Shown here: positions 1 through 7,665 of the stretch, piece by piece
Layout of the letters: every line of letters starts with the position of its first letter
How positions within the stretch are numbered: position 1 is the first letter of the stretch
Source: Thermodesulfobacteriota bacterium
GTDB taxonomy: Bacteria; Desulfobacterota; Deferrisomatia; Deferrisomatales; JACRMM01
NCBI GenBank assembly: GCA_040756475.1
Contig: JBFLZB010000011.1
Location: 1-48,881, forward strand
Direction: 5' to 3'
DNA: 48,881 bases
The notes under the pieces: model-generated
The model's input: only the letters and a program-made list of their open reading frames with translations
What the model was told of the DNA's origin: nothing
Database searches by the model: none
Made by a program: the position numbers and the translations under genes

Positions 1-785
1 AGTCGGCCCTGCCCCTGGGGGAGCGGGTCGGGGTGGTGGAGCTCAAGGGGTTCATCTCCGACGCCCGCCCCACGGTGGACGCCCTGAGGGCCCTGGCCGC
101 AGAGGCCGAGGTCAAGGCGGTGGTGCTGCGGGTCGAGAGCCCCGGGGGAGTGATCGCTCCTTCCCAGGAGATCCGCGACCAGGTGCGGCGCACCGCCGAG
201 GTGAAGCCCGTGGTGGTCTCCATGGGGGCCCTGGCGACGTCCGGGGGGTACTACGTCTCGGCGCCCGCCACCCGCATCGTGGCGAATCCGGGCACGGCCA
301 CGGGGTCGATCGGCGTGCTCATCCAGTTCCAGGAGGTCCACGCCCTCTTCGACAAGCTTGGGCTGCGCACCCGGGTGGTGAAGAGCGGGCCGATGAAGGA
401 CGCAGGCTCCCCCTTCCGGGAGCTCACCGGGGAGGAGGCGGTGGTCTTCCAGGGCCTCATCGACGACCTCTTCGGCCAGTTCGTGGAGGCCGTGGCCGAG
501 GGCCGAGGGCTCTCCCCGGAGGCCGTGCGCGACCTGGCGGATGGGCGGATCTACTCCGGCCGGCAGGCGCTGGAGCTCGGGCTGGTGGACCAGTTGGGCG
601 GGTTCTGGGACGCGGTGGCCGTGGCGGCGGAGCTCGGCGGCGTCAAGGGCGAGCCCAAGCTCGATTACCGCCGCAAGCGCTCGCGGGGCATCCTGCGCTG
701 GATGCTGGGGGACGACCAGCGCGCCCTGGCCCCCCTGGAAGAAGCCGCCGCCCCCCCCCTGCGCTACGCCGTTCCGGGCTGGTAG
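1..785 (+). CDS. sppA: Signal peptide peptidase SppA, 36K type (5'-truncated by window edge)
   Basis: Membrane-bound serine/lysine peptidase that degrades cleaved signal peptides. The frame is open to the window edge, and the first residues visible (SALPLGERVGVVELKG) match the start of the SppA core, so the N-terminal membrane anchor lies upstream. Counting from the GTG at 33, the nucleophile is Ser70 in the ATSGGYY motif and the general base is Lys122 in SGPMKDAGSP. The spacing of 52 residues equals that between Ser147 and Lys199 of the Bacillus subtilis enzyme. About 250 residues are visible, ending in a short basic and then Pro-rich tail. The active site is intact, so it is expected to be functional. 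The next gene, rqcH, starts about 100 bases downstream behind a repeat element. Confidence 0.93.
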   Translation, partial: SALPLGERVGVVELKGFISDARPTVDALRALAAEAEVKAVVLRVESPGGVIAPSQEIRDQVRRTAEVKPVVVSMGALATSGGYYVSAPATRIVANPGTATGSIGVLIQFQEVHALFDKLGLRTRVVKSGPMKDAGSPFRELTGEEAVVFQGLIDDLFGQFVEAVAEGRGLSPEAVRDLADGRIYSGRQALELGLVDQLGGFWDAVAVAAELGGVKGEPKLDYRRKRSRGILRWMLGDDQRALAPLEEAAAPPLRYAVPGW

Positions 786-810
786 GGGACGGGGGAGGCG
801 CGAAGCGTGA

Positions 811-874
811 GACGTGACGGGTCGGCTCGGACCGATCGGTCCGAAACTCCAACGGACAACGGACAACGGACAAC
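811..874. repeat. Intergenic palindrome plus heptamer-repeat element, copy 1
   Basis: A perfect 14-base palindrome, GGACCGATCGGTCC (829-842), is followed by GAAACTCCAAC and three exact GGACAAC heptamers (854-874). A near-identical arrangement recurs at 9459-9607; the two copies agree without a mismatch from 827 to 857 and from 9560 to 9590. A degenerate stretch of GTGAGAC/GTGACGG units precedes the palindrome. The element ends 12 bases before the rqcH ATG and occupies the place where a ribosome binding site would be; no clear Shine-Dalgarno sequence remains. Confidence 0.85.
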
Positions 875-886
875 GTGCCACCTACC

Positions 887-2515
887 ATGGATGCCTTTCT
901 CCTTGCCCGCCTGGCGGCCGAGCTCGCGGAGCACTGGAGCGGCAGCTGGGTGCAGGGGGTGTGGCAGGACCGGGAGGACCGGCTGGTGCTGCGCCTGCGC
1001 TCGCCCGGCCGCACCGCCCATCTGGTCCTCTCCCCCCGTCCCGAGAGCCCCGGGCTGGGCCTTCTCGCCCGTCGGCCCCCCTGCCCCGAGAGTCCCCCGG
1101 CCCTGGCCGCCTACGTGCGGGCCCACGGGGAAGGGAAGCGCCTCGAGACCATAAGATGCCAGCCCTACGAGCGGGCGGTGGAGCTGTGGCTCGGCAGGAA
1201 AGGGCAGGGTGTGGGGGTGGTGCTGGAAGCCACGGGCCGGCGGGGCAACCTGCTGGCCCTCGATGCCGGCGGCGGCCTGCGCGCCGCCTGGCGGTGGGAA
1301 GGCCCCGAGCGAAGCCCGCTGCGGCCCCTGACCCCCGGAGCCACCTACCGGGCGCCGCCTGCGCCGGCCGGAGTGCGCCTCGGGGAAGTCGCGCAGGGGA
1401 CGTTCGACGCGTGGGTGGCGGCGGGCGAGCCCCTTTCGCGCCGCCTCCTGGGACTCGGTCCCGCCCTCGCAGCCGAGGTGCTCCACCGGCACCGGCAGGG
1501 CGGGCTGACGGCGTGGGACGCCTTCGAGACGCTGCGGGCGGACTACGGGCGGCCCGGCCCCGTGTGGGAGTATGGGGACTGCCTGTCCGCCGTGGAGCTC
1601 ACCCACCGGGGTGCGCCCCTGGCGGTGCATCCCTGGGGAGGGGCGCTCGGGCGCGCCGGCGCGTGGCTCGAGGAAGCCCGAGCCCGGGCGGAGGCCGAAG
1701 CCGCTCGGCGGCGCCAGACGCGGGAGGAGGGCGCCTTTCGGGACCGCCTCGAGCGGCGCCTGGAGCACATCCGCGCCGACCTGGCGGCCCTGCCCGACCC
1801 TCGCGCCCTGCGCGGCGAGGCCGAGGCGCTGGCGGCGCACCTGCACCGGCTCGCACCCGGGGCCCCCTGGGCCGACGTGCCCGACCTCCACGAGCCGGGC
1901 ACCGTCCGGCGCATCGCCCTGGACCCGTCCCTGGGGCCGGGGGCGAACCTGGACCGTCTGTACCGGAAGGCGCGCCAGGTGGAAGCCGCCGGGGCCGCCC
2001 TCCGAGTCCGGCTGGAGGAGACCCGGCAGGAGCTCGCGAGGGGCCCCGCGCAAGCCGTCGGCGGGCGCGGAAGTGCCCGTGGCCGGAGGGGGGAAGAGGA
2101 CGCCCGGGGCGAAGGCCCCTATCGGCGCTACGTCTCTTCCGACGGGTGGGCGATCTGGGTGGGCCGAAACGGGGCCGAGAACGACCGCCTCCTGCGGGAG
2201 GCGCGCCCCTGGGACCTCTGGCTCCACGCCCGGGAGGCGCCGGGGGCCCACGTGCTCCTGCGCAAGCCCGGCCGCGAGGCCCGCCCCCCCGACCGCACCC
2301 TGGCCGAGGCCGCCGGGCTCGCTGCCGCACACTCCCGCCTCCGGGAGGACGCCGGAGTGGAGGTCCTGGTGGCCGAGGCCGGCCGGGTGCGAAAGCCCAA
2401 GGGGGCCGGCCGGGGGCGGGTCGTGGTGAGCGGCGAGCGCACGCTGCGGGTCGCCCCCGGTGCGGGGAATCCGCGCCTCGCCCCTGAATCCGCGCTGGGT
2501 GCTCGACACAGGTAG
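887..2515 (+). CDS. rqcH: RqcH/NFACT family ribosome quality-control protein
   Basis: Bacterial homologue of Rqc2/NEMF. The family binds obstructed 50S subunits and recruits tRNA-Ala to add C-terminal alanine tails that mark stalled peptides for degradation. The N-terminal NFACT-N domain begins at MDAFLLARLAAEL, a helical Ala/Arg-rich middle region runs at about residues 255-400, and the NFACT-R (DUF814) domain follows (YVSSDGWAIWVGRNGAEND, WLHAREAPGAHV). The ATG at 887 was chosen over the GTG at 875 because family members start with MD(A/G)xxL. The conserved tRNA-contacting Asp-Arg pair (D97-R98 in B. subtilis) appears as Glu95-Arg96. At 542 residues it is of normal length. No Shine-Dalgarno sequence precedes it; a repeat element abuts the start. 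Confidence 0.9.
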   Translation: MDAFLLARLAAELAEHWSGSWVQGVWQDREDRLVLRLRSPGRTAHLVLSPRPESPGLGLLARRPPCPESPPALAAYVRAHGEGKRLETIRCQPYERAVELWLGRKGQGVGVVLEATGRRGNLLALDAGGGLRAAWRWEGPERSPLRPLTPGATYRAPPAPAGVRLGEVAQGTFDAWVAAGEPLSRRLLGLGPALAAEVLHRHRQGGLTAWDAFETLRADYGRPGPVWEYGDCLSAVELTHRGAPLAVHPWGGALGRAGAWLEEARARAEAEAARRRQTREEGAFRDRLERRLEHIRADLAALPDPRALRGEAEALAAHLHRLAPGAPWADVPDLHEPGTVRRIALDPSLGPGANLDRLYRKARQVEAAGAALRVRLEETRQELARGPAQAVGGRGSARGRRGEEDARGEGPYRRYVSSDGWAIWVGRNGAENDRLLREARPWDLWLHAREAPGAHVLLRKPGREARPPDRTLAEAAGLAAAHSRLREDAGVEVLVAEAGRVRKPKGAGRGRVVVSGERTLRVAPGAGNPRLAPESALGARHR

Positions 2516-2695
2516 CCGCCCGCGGTGACGCGCCCGGAGGCATCGGCCGGCTCCGGCCGGATGGGTGGGGCGGGCGCCTGTGTGTCATCAGATGTCGCGG
2601 TCCAGTGCTCCTCTGCCCGGGCCCGGTCGACAGCATTCGGCATCGCTGGTAACGTCTGGTCTGTCGCACCCCGAGGTCGCATGGAGAGACTTGCT

Positions 2696-3013
2696 ATGAG
2701 GGCGCGAGACAGGGCCATCGCCGAGGAGCTCAAGCGGCGGGTCGCACAGCAGACGGCGCTTGTCGAACTGCGCGTTTTCGGCTCTCGCGCAAGGGGTGAC
2801 GCCGACCCCGACTCCGACATGGACGTGTTCGTCGAGGTCGAGGTGCTCGACCGCGACGTCCGGGACCGCGTCCTCGACGCGGCCTGGGAGGTAGGGTTCT
2901 CGCACCACCTCGTCATCTCCCCCCTCGTCTATTCGCGCCAAGAGGTGGAGGAGTCACCCCTGCGTGCCTCCCCCATCCTAAAGGCAATCGCCGAGGAAGG
3001 GGTGCCGGTATGA
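2696..3013 (+). CDS. MNT-type nucleotidyltransferase, partner of a HEPN protein
   Basis: Minimal nucleotidyltransferase of about 105 residues. The active-site signature is visible as VFGSRARGDADPDSDMDVFVE, that is GS followed by a DxD metal-binding pair. MNT proteins of this type neutralise the adjacent HEPN protein, in known cases by adding AMP to it, making a type VII-like toxin-antitoxin pair. The ATG at 2696 is preferred because GGAGAG lies at 2683-2688; the ATG at 2681 is possible. The stop codon overlaps the HEPN start in an ATGA, so the two are translationally coupled. The pair sits alone between rqcH and a convergent gene unit, as mobile defence or stabilisation modules often do. Confidence 0.85.
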   Translation: MRARDRAIAEELKRRVAQQTALVELRVFGSRARGDADPDSDMDVFVEVEVLDRDVRDRVLDAAWEVGFSHHLVISPLVYSRQEVEESPLRASPILKAIAEEGVPV

Positions 3014-3414
3014 TGGACCTGGAGGTCCTCTTTCGCTACCGGATGGCGCAAGCTGAGGAAACCCTGTCCGACGCACGGGCGATGCTCGCTGCGGAACTCA
3101 CGCCACGGTCCGTGGTGAACCGGGCCTACTATGCGGTCTTCTACGCGGTCTTGGCGCTCCTGCTCCACGAAGACATCGATCACCGGACATCCAGGCACTC
3201 GGGCGTCATCGCCGCCTTCGATCGTGCCTTCGTGCACACCGGCAGGCTAGACCGGGAACATTCACGGACGCTGCACCGCCTGTTCGACGCCCGGCAGGAG
3301 GCAGACTACCGGGAGTTCTCCTCGTGCTCCCGAGAGGATGCCGCCGCGGCCGTGAGCGCCGCGGAGAAGCTTCTTTGCGGAGTCCGACAGATCATCGCAG
3401 AGTCGACGCCCTGA
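3010..3414 (+). CDS. HEPN domain protein (toxin partner of the MNT protein)
   Basis: Small all-helical HEPN protein of 134 residues in the UPF0332-like group, recognised by NRAYYAVFYAVLALL near residues 37-51 and HSGVIAAFDRAFV further on. HEPN proteins of such pairs are putative ribonucleases held inactive by the cognate nucleotidyltransferase. It overlaps the MNT gene by four bases (ATGA at 3010). A classical RxxxxH RNase motif is not obvious in the C-terminal helix, so catalytic activity cannot be judged from sequence; substrate binding or a non-nuclease role remains possible. The order MNT then HEPN and the coupling are typical of the family. Confidence 0.85.
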   Translation: MMDLEVLFRYRMAQAEETLSDARAMLAAELTPRSVVNRAYYAVFYAVLALLLHEDIDHRTSRHSGVIAAFDRAFVHTGRLDREHSRTLHRLFDARQEADYREFSSCSREDAAAAVSAAEKLLCGVRQIIAESTP

Positions 3415-3627
3415 CCCGGGGCCGAACGTCTCGTCTCACCTCCTTCGAACCGGTGGTCGAGGACGGCCCCCAGTTGCCGCCGACAGTTCCAAGGGAGCCC
3501 CATCGGCTCAACCCTCCCGGAATCCCACCGCTTTGTTGCCCGGCAACCCCGTTCTGTTGCCCCCTGCCCAACTGACAGGATCTACCTCGCCGCGGGAGCC
3601 GGGCGGGGGGCGGTGGGGCTCGACGGG

Positions 3628-4788
3628 TTACTGCGCCGACACCGGCAGGCACGCCCAGGCACGCACCAGCCCAGGCTGGCCCGTGAGGTTCGACTGGAGA
3701 TCGAAGCACACGCGCCCCAGGTGGTCCGGCACCGGCTGGGGGGCACGCGCCATCTCGAGCAGGTCGCCCACGAGGAAGGTCACCTCGATCCGGGGGCCGC
3801 CCACCCCCTGGTTGCCCGAGGCCGGGTCAGCCTCGGCGGCCTTCAGAAGCGCCGACTGGGGCCGCACGGGCGCAAGCAGCGTGCCCTGCGGCGCCGCCAC
3901 CCGAAAGCTCGCCCGGTCCACCTGGTCGAGGCGGTACTGATTGTCCTCGACGCCCCCCAGGTAGAACACCACGTGCCGATGCTCCTGCCCCTCGACGCTA
4001 CTGCCCGGCCCCTGCCCGGTGAGCCAACTCTGGCGCCAGGCCTTGGGCTTGACCTCGATGTCGGTGTACCGGGCCAAATAGGGATTCACCACACTCGGGT
4101 CGTCGATGTCGAAGGTACGCCGCGTCTCCACCGCCTCGAATTTTGTCCCGTCGAACCGCCACAACGTGGTCTGGCCGGCCCCCGGCCCGCGAGACATAGG
4201 CCGATCCGGTACGATCAGGTCCTCGTTGACCATGGCTTCGAGTCTTCCATCGTTGTCGAAGTCGGCGAAGACCACCGAGGAGCCGCCGAAGGCTCCATAG
4301 GGCCACTCGGGGTCCTCTCCTGCCAGTAGGCTCACCAACTCGTTCTTCTCTCGGTCCCACCGAAACAGGTAGTGAGCCTCGGCGCGGTGGGTGCTCGTCG
4401 AAAGGTGAATCTCAGGCCGGCCGTCGCCGTCGATATCCAAGGCGCTAATGCCCGTACCCACCCCCGTCCCGAGGCGCCGTTGAGGGCCGGTTTCCCAGAT
4501 CAGGCGGTAGTTGCCGACCTCGCGCCGAAACACCAACACGGCCCCGCTGGCCCCGCTGGTATAGAAGACGATCCGGTAGTCCTTCGCCCCGGTTTCGTCG
4601 AGGTCCAGATCTTCCCAGCCGTTAAGATTCCAGCGACTTTCGATCTCCTCCGGATGGACATCCACGTACTCCGGGTGGTGAGCAATGATGAAGTCCTTGA
4701 TGGAGTCGGAGCCCGGAGCCTCTTGGGCCAACACAGAGAAAGGACTAATTCCTAGAATCAGCGCTATGGCAAGACAAATGATCTGCAT
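3628..4788 (-). CDS. Secreted FG-GAP/VCBS-like repeat protein, function unknown
   Basis: Exported protein of 386 residues. It has a clear signal peptide (hydrophobic core IICLAIALILGI, likely cleavage after VLA). Two Asp-rich calcium-type loops, LDIDGDGRPEI and ADFDNDGRLEA, are characteristic of FG-GAP/VCBS beta-propeller repeats and lie in the middle third. The last 100 residues carry no motif I recognise. It starts 12 bases downstream of the cytochrome-transglycosylase gene on the same strand, so the two are almost certainly co-transcribed and probably act together in the envelope. There is no lipobox or C-terminal anchor, so periplasmic or extracellular location is inferred. No enzymatic signature is seen. 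Confidence 0.75.
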   Translation of the reverse strand: MQIICLAIALILGISPFSVLAQEAPGSDSIKDFIIAHHPEYVDVHPEEIESRWNLNGWEDLDLDETGAKDYRIVFYTSGASGAVLVFRREVGNYRLIWETGPQRRLGTGVGTGISALDIDGDGRPEIHLSTSTHRAEAHYLFRWDREKNELVSLLAGEDPEWPYGAFGGSSVVFADFDNDGRLEAMVNEDLIVPDRPMSRGPGAGQTTLWRFDGTKFEAVETRRTFDIDDPSVVNPYLARYTDIEVKPKAWRQSWLTGQGPGSSVEGQEHRHVVFYLGGVEDNQYRLDQVDRASFRVAAPQGTLLAPVRPQSALLKAAEADPASGNQGVGGPRIEVTFLVGDLLEMARAPQPVPDHLGRVCFDLQSNLTGQPGLVRAWACLPVSAQ

Positions 4789-4800
4789 GGTCCTCCTCCA

Positions 4801-7065
4801 TCACCTTGGGTAGTGGCCGAGACTCAATGCCCAGACCTTCTGAGAGTACTCCGACACAATCAATCTCTCTGGCTGACCGTTGTACCCGCTTAAGGCGGAC
4901 TCAAGCCAGTTCTGCCACTCGGAAAAACTGCGTACCCCGTTCGCTGCTTCCAATCCTGACAACCGGTCTCGCCTCCCGTCCCCGTCGGTGTCGTACCACT
5001 GGATAGGAGCCCGGTTCCTGTTTCTGTCCTCGAAGAAGTACATCAGATTCTCACACCCCAGCTCCACGTTGGGGCTGTAGCCTGCCGTGAGATAGCTCGG
5101 GTTCATGTGGCGCCACCCGTCAGCCACGTTCCAGCGAAGCGGCGCCGCCGCCGTGCCCCACAGCACTTGCATGTACCCGTAGCTCGAGGCCAGCGTCGTC
5201 TGCGCCGTGTGGTAGCGCATGCCGTTCAGGACGGCCGTATTGCTGGCAAGCTCCTGATAAAGTTTCGCGTAGTGCCTCACCCGGTTCGCCTCCAGGATCT
5301 CTCGCTGAGAGTAGAACCCGTCGGCGGGGCTGTCGTCGCGCAGGACGTACATCTGCCGGTACTGCACGTCGGGCGACCCCGGCCCCACCGGCGCCAGCAG
5401 CCGCGCTCCCCACCCGCGCACCCCGTCGTCGTGCGGCCTGGGGCCAATGAGCTCCGGGTCCACCTGGAAGGGATCGATCCCCGTGGCCACCCGGTAGTGG
5501 GCGTAGGGTACCTCGTCGCGGCGATCCCGGCACCCCTCGCCGGGCCGGCACCCGGGGCCGATGTAGTCGAAGTCGTACTTGGGCTCGTAGCGGTAGGCGG
5601 CGGGGTCGAAGACCGATTCCTGGTGAATCACCGCCTTGATGATCTGGGGCGGGATGCCGAACCGGTTGGCCGTGCCCTCGAGGTTCCAGTCGAACTCGTT
5701 TCGGCTGGTGCCGAGCCGAAGGCCCCGTGCGCTGGGGCGCACCACCTCAAAGACGAACTGGGCCGCCGGCGCCCCGTTCACCGCCACTCCCACCGTGGCC
5801 TCCCCCAGGTGCACCGGCCAGAAGAGCTTGCCCAGGGCCGGTTCGCCAGAGGCGTAGGCGTAGCCCTCGGTGAAGAAGAACCCCACCTCGCCTCCGTAGC
5901 GCTCGGGGTTCGACTGGCGCCAGACCAGGAAGTGGCGCCCTTCGTCGGAGGCGTCGGGCAGGGGGGCGCTGCGGTCGAGGTCCGACGCCAGGGCCCAGGA
6001 GGCCGCCACAGGGGCCTCGCCCCGAAGCACCCGAAAGACCACCGGCCGCCCCAGGGCCACCCGCAGGGGGGCGTCACCCGCGCCGGGCACCTCGCGCCAG
6101 GCGGGGTCGAGCTCCAGGCGGGTCGTGCCCCCCGCCTCCGCCGTCATCCCCGTCACCTCGCGGTACTGCACCCGATAGGCCGGGGCCTGCGCCGGCACGT
6201 CCACCCGAAACACGAACGGCACCCCGTCGCTCTCCTGGTAGAAGGGGATGAGCCGCACTTCGTAGCGGCCGGCGGCCAGGCTGGCGAGGTTCCACGAAAA
6301 CGCGGGATTGGGGTACTGGAGGCTCCACAGGTCCGGGCAGACCTGCTGGCCCTGGTTGGCGGGGTTGCCCACCTGGGACCAGGCGATGCGGATGCCGTTG
6401 CCGGGGGTGGGGCCCCGGTGGGACTTTTGCGCCGAGCACTTCTGGTCTCCGGCCGAGGGGAAGCGAACCACGGCGGCGCGAAAGCCGATCTTGCCCTGTG
6501 CCCGCTGGTCGGTGAGCTCGAAGACGTAGATGCGGGTGCGGCTGGTGCCGGGCCAGGTGGGGTCGAACCCCCGATCCGTAATCTCGAAAGGCCCCACGGT
6601 GGGGCTGCCCGCGTAGTAAGGGGTGACGTGGCAGGTGCGGCACATCTGGAACTGGTCCAGGCCCATGCCGAGCTTGATGTTCCTAGAGCCGGGAATCATC
6701 TTCGAAGCGCTCAGGGCGTGGCAGTCGTTGCAGTACAGCCCCGTCTCCGCCATTGCATTGAACTGAAACTGGTCGGAGCTCACCGCCTGCATGCCCAGGG
6801 CCATTGCCCCAAAGGAACCCAGGCCCCCTCCCCAGACCTCCCCATGACCCCCGTCATGACACGAGAGACAGGACGCGTTGACGTCGCCGCCCACGAAGGC
6901 GATCTCGCCGGCAGGGGTTCCCGGTGCCGGGGTGCCGAGATGGCAGCTACCGCACTCGTAGGCCCCGTGGGCACCGGTGAGATCGGGGCTGGCCAGGGCC
7001 GGCCCCGCAAGCAAGAGCGCCCCCAGGGCGCCGGCCAGCCCAAGCCCCCTTCTTCTTCCCCTCAT
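4801..7065 (-). CDS. Tetrahaem c-type cytochrome fused to a lytic transglycosylase (SLT) domain
   Basis: Exported protein of 754 residues. The start is fixed by a perfect GGAGGA Shine-Dalgarno sequence ahead of MRGRRRGLG; a longer open frame upstream is not convincing. Signal peptide 1-25. Four CxxCH haem motifs lie at residues 38-42, 66-70, 112-116 and 142-146. A long middle region of beta-sandwich character (about 170-440) includes NPAFSWNLASLAAGRYEVRL. The C-terminal SLT domain (about 465-700) has the catalytic Glu483 in HQESVFDPAAYRYEPKYDF and the second SLT motif SSYGYMQV. A DTDGDGRRD calcium-type loop follows. The expected activity is cleavage of peptidoglycan with 1,6-anhydro product, tethered to a redox domain. 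It leads a two-gene unit with the FG-GAP-like protein. Confidence 0.85.
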   Translation of the reverse strand: MRGRRRGLGLAGALGALLLAGPALASPDLTGAHGAYECGSCHLGTPAPGTPAGEIAFVGGDVNASCLSCHDGGHGEVWGGGLGSFGAMALGMQAVSSDQFQFNAMAETGLYCNDCHALSASKMIPGSRNIKLGMGLDQFQMCRTCHVTPYYAGSPTVGPFEITDRGFDPTWPGTSRTRIYVFELTDQRAQGKIGFRAAVVRFPSAGDQKCSAQKSHRGPTPGNGIRIAWSQVGNPANQGQQVCPDLWSLQYPNPAFSWNLASLAAGRYEVRLIPFYQESDGVPFVFRVDVPAQAPAYRVQYREVTGMTAEAGGTTRLELDPAWREVPGAGDAPLRVALGRPVVFRVLRGEAPVAASWALASDLDRSAPLPDASDEGRHFLVWRQSNPERYGGEVGFFFTEGYAYASGEPALGKLFWPVHLGEATVGVAVNGAPAAQFVFEVVRPSARGLRLGTSRNEFDWNLEGTANRFGIPPQIIKAVIHQESVFDPAAYRYEPKYDFDYIGPGCRPGEGCRDRRDEVPYAHYRVATGIDPFQVDPELIGPRPHDDGVRGWGARLLAPVGPGSPDVQYRQMYVLRDDSPADGFYSQREILEANRVRHYAKLYQELASNTAVLNGMRYHTAQTTLASSYGYMQVLWGTAAAPLRWNVADGWRHMNPSYLTAGYSPNVELGCENLMYFFEDRNRNRAPIQWYDTDGDGRRDRLSGLEAANGVRSFSEWQNWLESALSGYNGQPERLIVSEYSQKVWALSLGHYPR

Positions 7066-7665
7066 GGCTTCCTCCTTTGCAGCGACGCGCAAAACGCCCC
7101 CCCCGGCGCCGGGCACTCCCGTGCCTGGCTTCCCGGCAAAGCGGCGGTGGGCCTCCAGAAAAGACGCCCCAGACCGGTGCGGGATGACTTGTGTGTGTAG
7201 CGAGGTGCTGCGCGGGCGGGATGCCACACCGAAACGGCCGCAGCCTGGGCTGGGCAAGCGGCGCGGCCTCGGAGATCGGATAGCGGCGGCGGATCGGCTC
7301 TTCGTCATGGCCCCCTCGTAGCCGATGAGCGGCGAGACGATTGCCACGAGCCCCGGGGGCAGGGCAAGGACCTCTTCAGAGGACTTTGGAGCCCGCACGC
7401 CTGCCCGCGCTCCTGCGCCGAGCCCCTCACCGGTCCGCCCCGCGCCGCGGGAGCGAGCCTAGTCCGGCACCTTCCCATCGCTATCGGTATCGGTATCGGT
7501 ATCGCCATCGGTATCGACTCCGACTGCGATACCGATTGCGATAGCGATTGGGAAGAGCGGGGAGCGGCACACCCCGTCGGCGGCTCTCGGGGGGTTGATG
7601 CCCCTGCTCCGGTCGGCTACCATGCCCCCCTCTTTCCTGCGCGGGGGGCCGGACCGGGAGGCGAG
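7066..7665. other. 600-base divergent intergenic region
   Basis: This lies between the minus-strand cytochrome-transglycosylase gene and the plus-strand M23 peptidase gene. Open frames cross it but look non-coding: they have no domain signature and no ribosome binding site. It must hold the promoters of both flanking units; no confident -35/-10 pair could be picked by eye. It contains a long imperfect hairpin (7471-7555), described separately. Confidence 0.6.
7471..7555. repeat. ATCG-hexamer palindromic hairpin, copy 1
   Basis: Tandem (T)ATCGG hexamers on the left (7480-7515) and their near complement on the right (7520-7550), flanked by CTTCCC and GGGAAG, form an imperfect stem of roughly 35 pairs. 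Related hairpins precede mutS (11319-11382) and the gene at 22417 (22312-22347). It lies in a divergent region, so it is not a simple terminator. Confidence 0.8.

Noticed and set aside
7066-7398. N-terminal extension of the cytochrome-transglycosylase frame
   Set aside because: A signal peptide and an ideal ribosome binding site mark the ATG at 7065; the extension is Arg/Pro-rich and not export-like.
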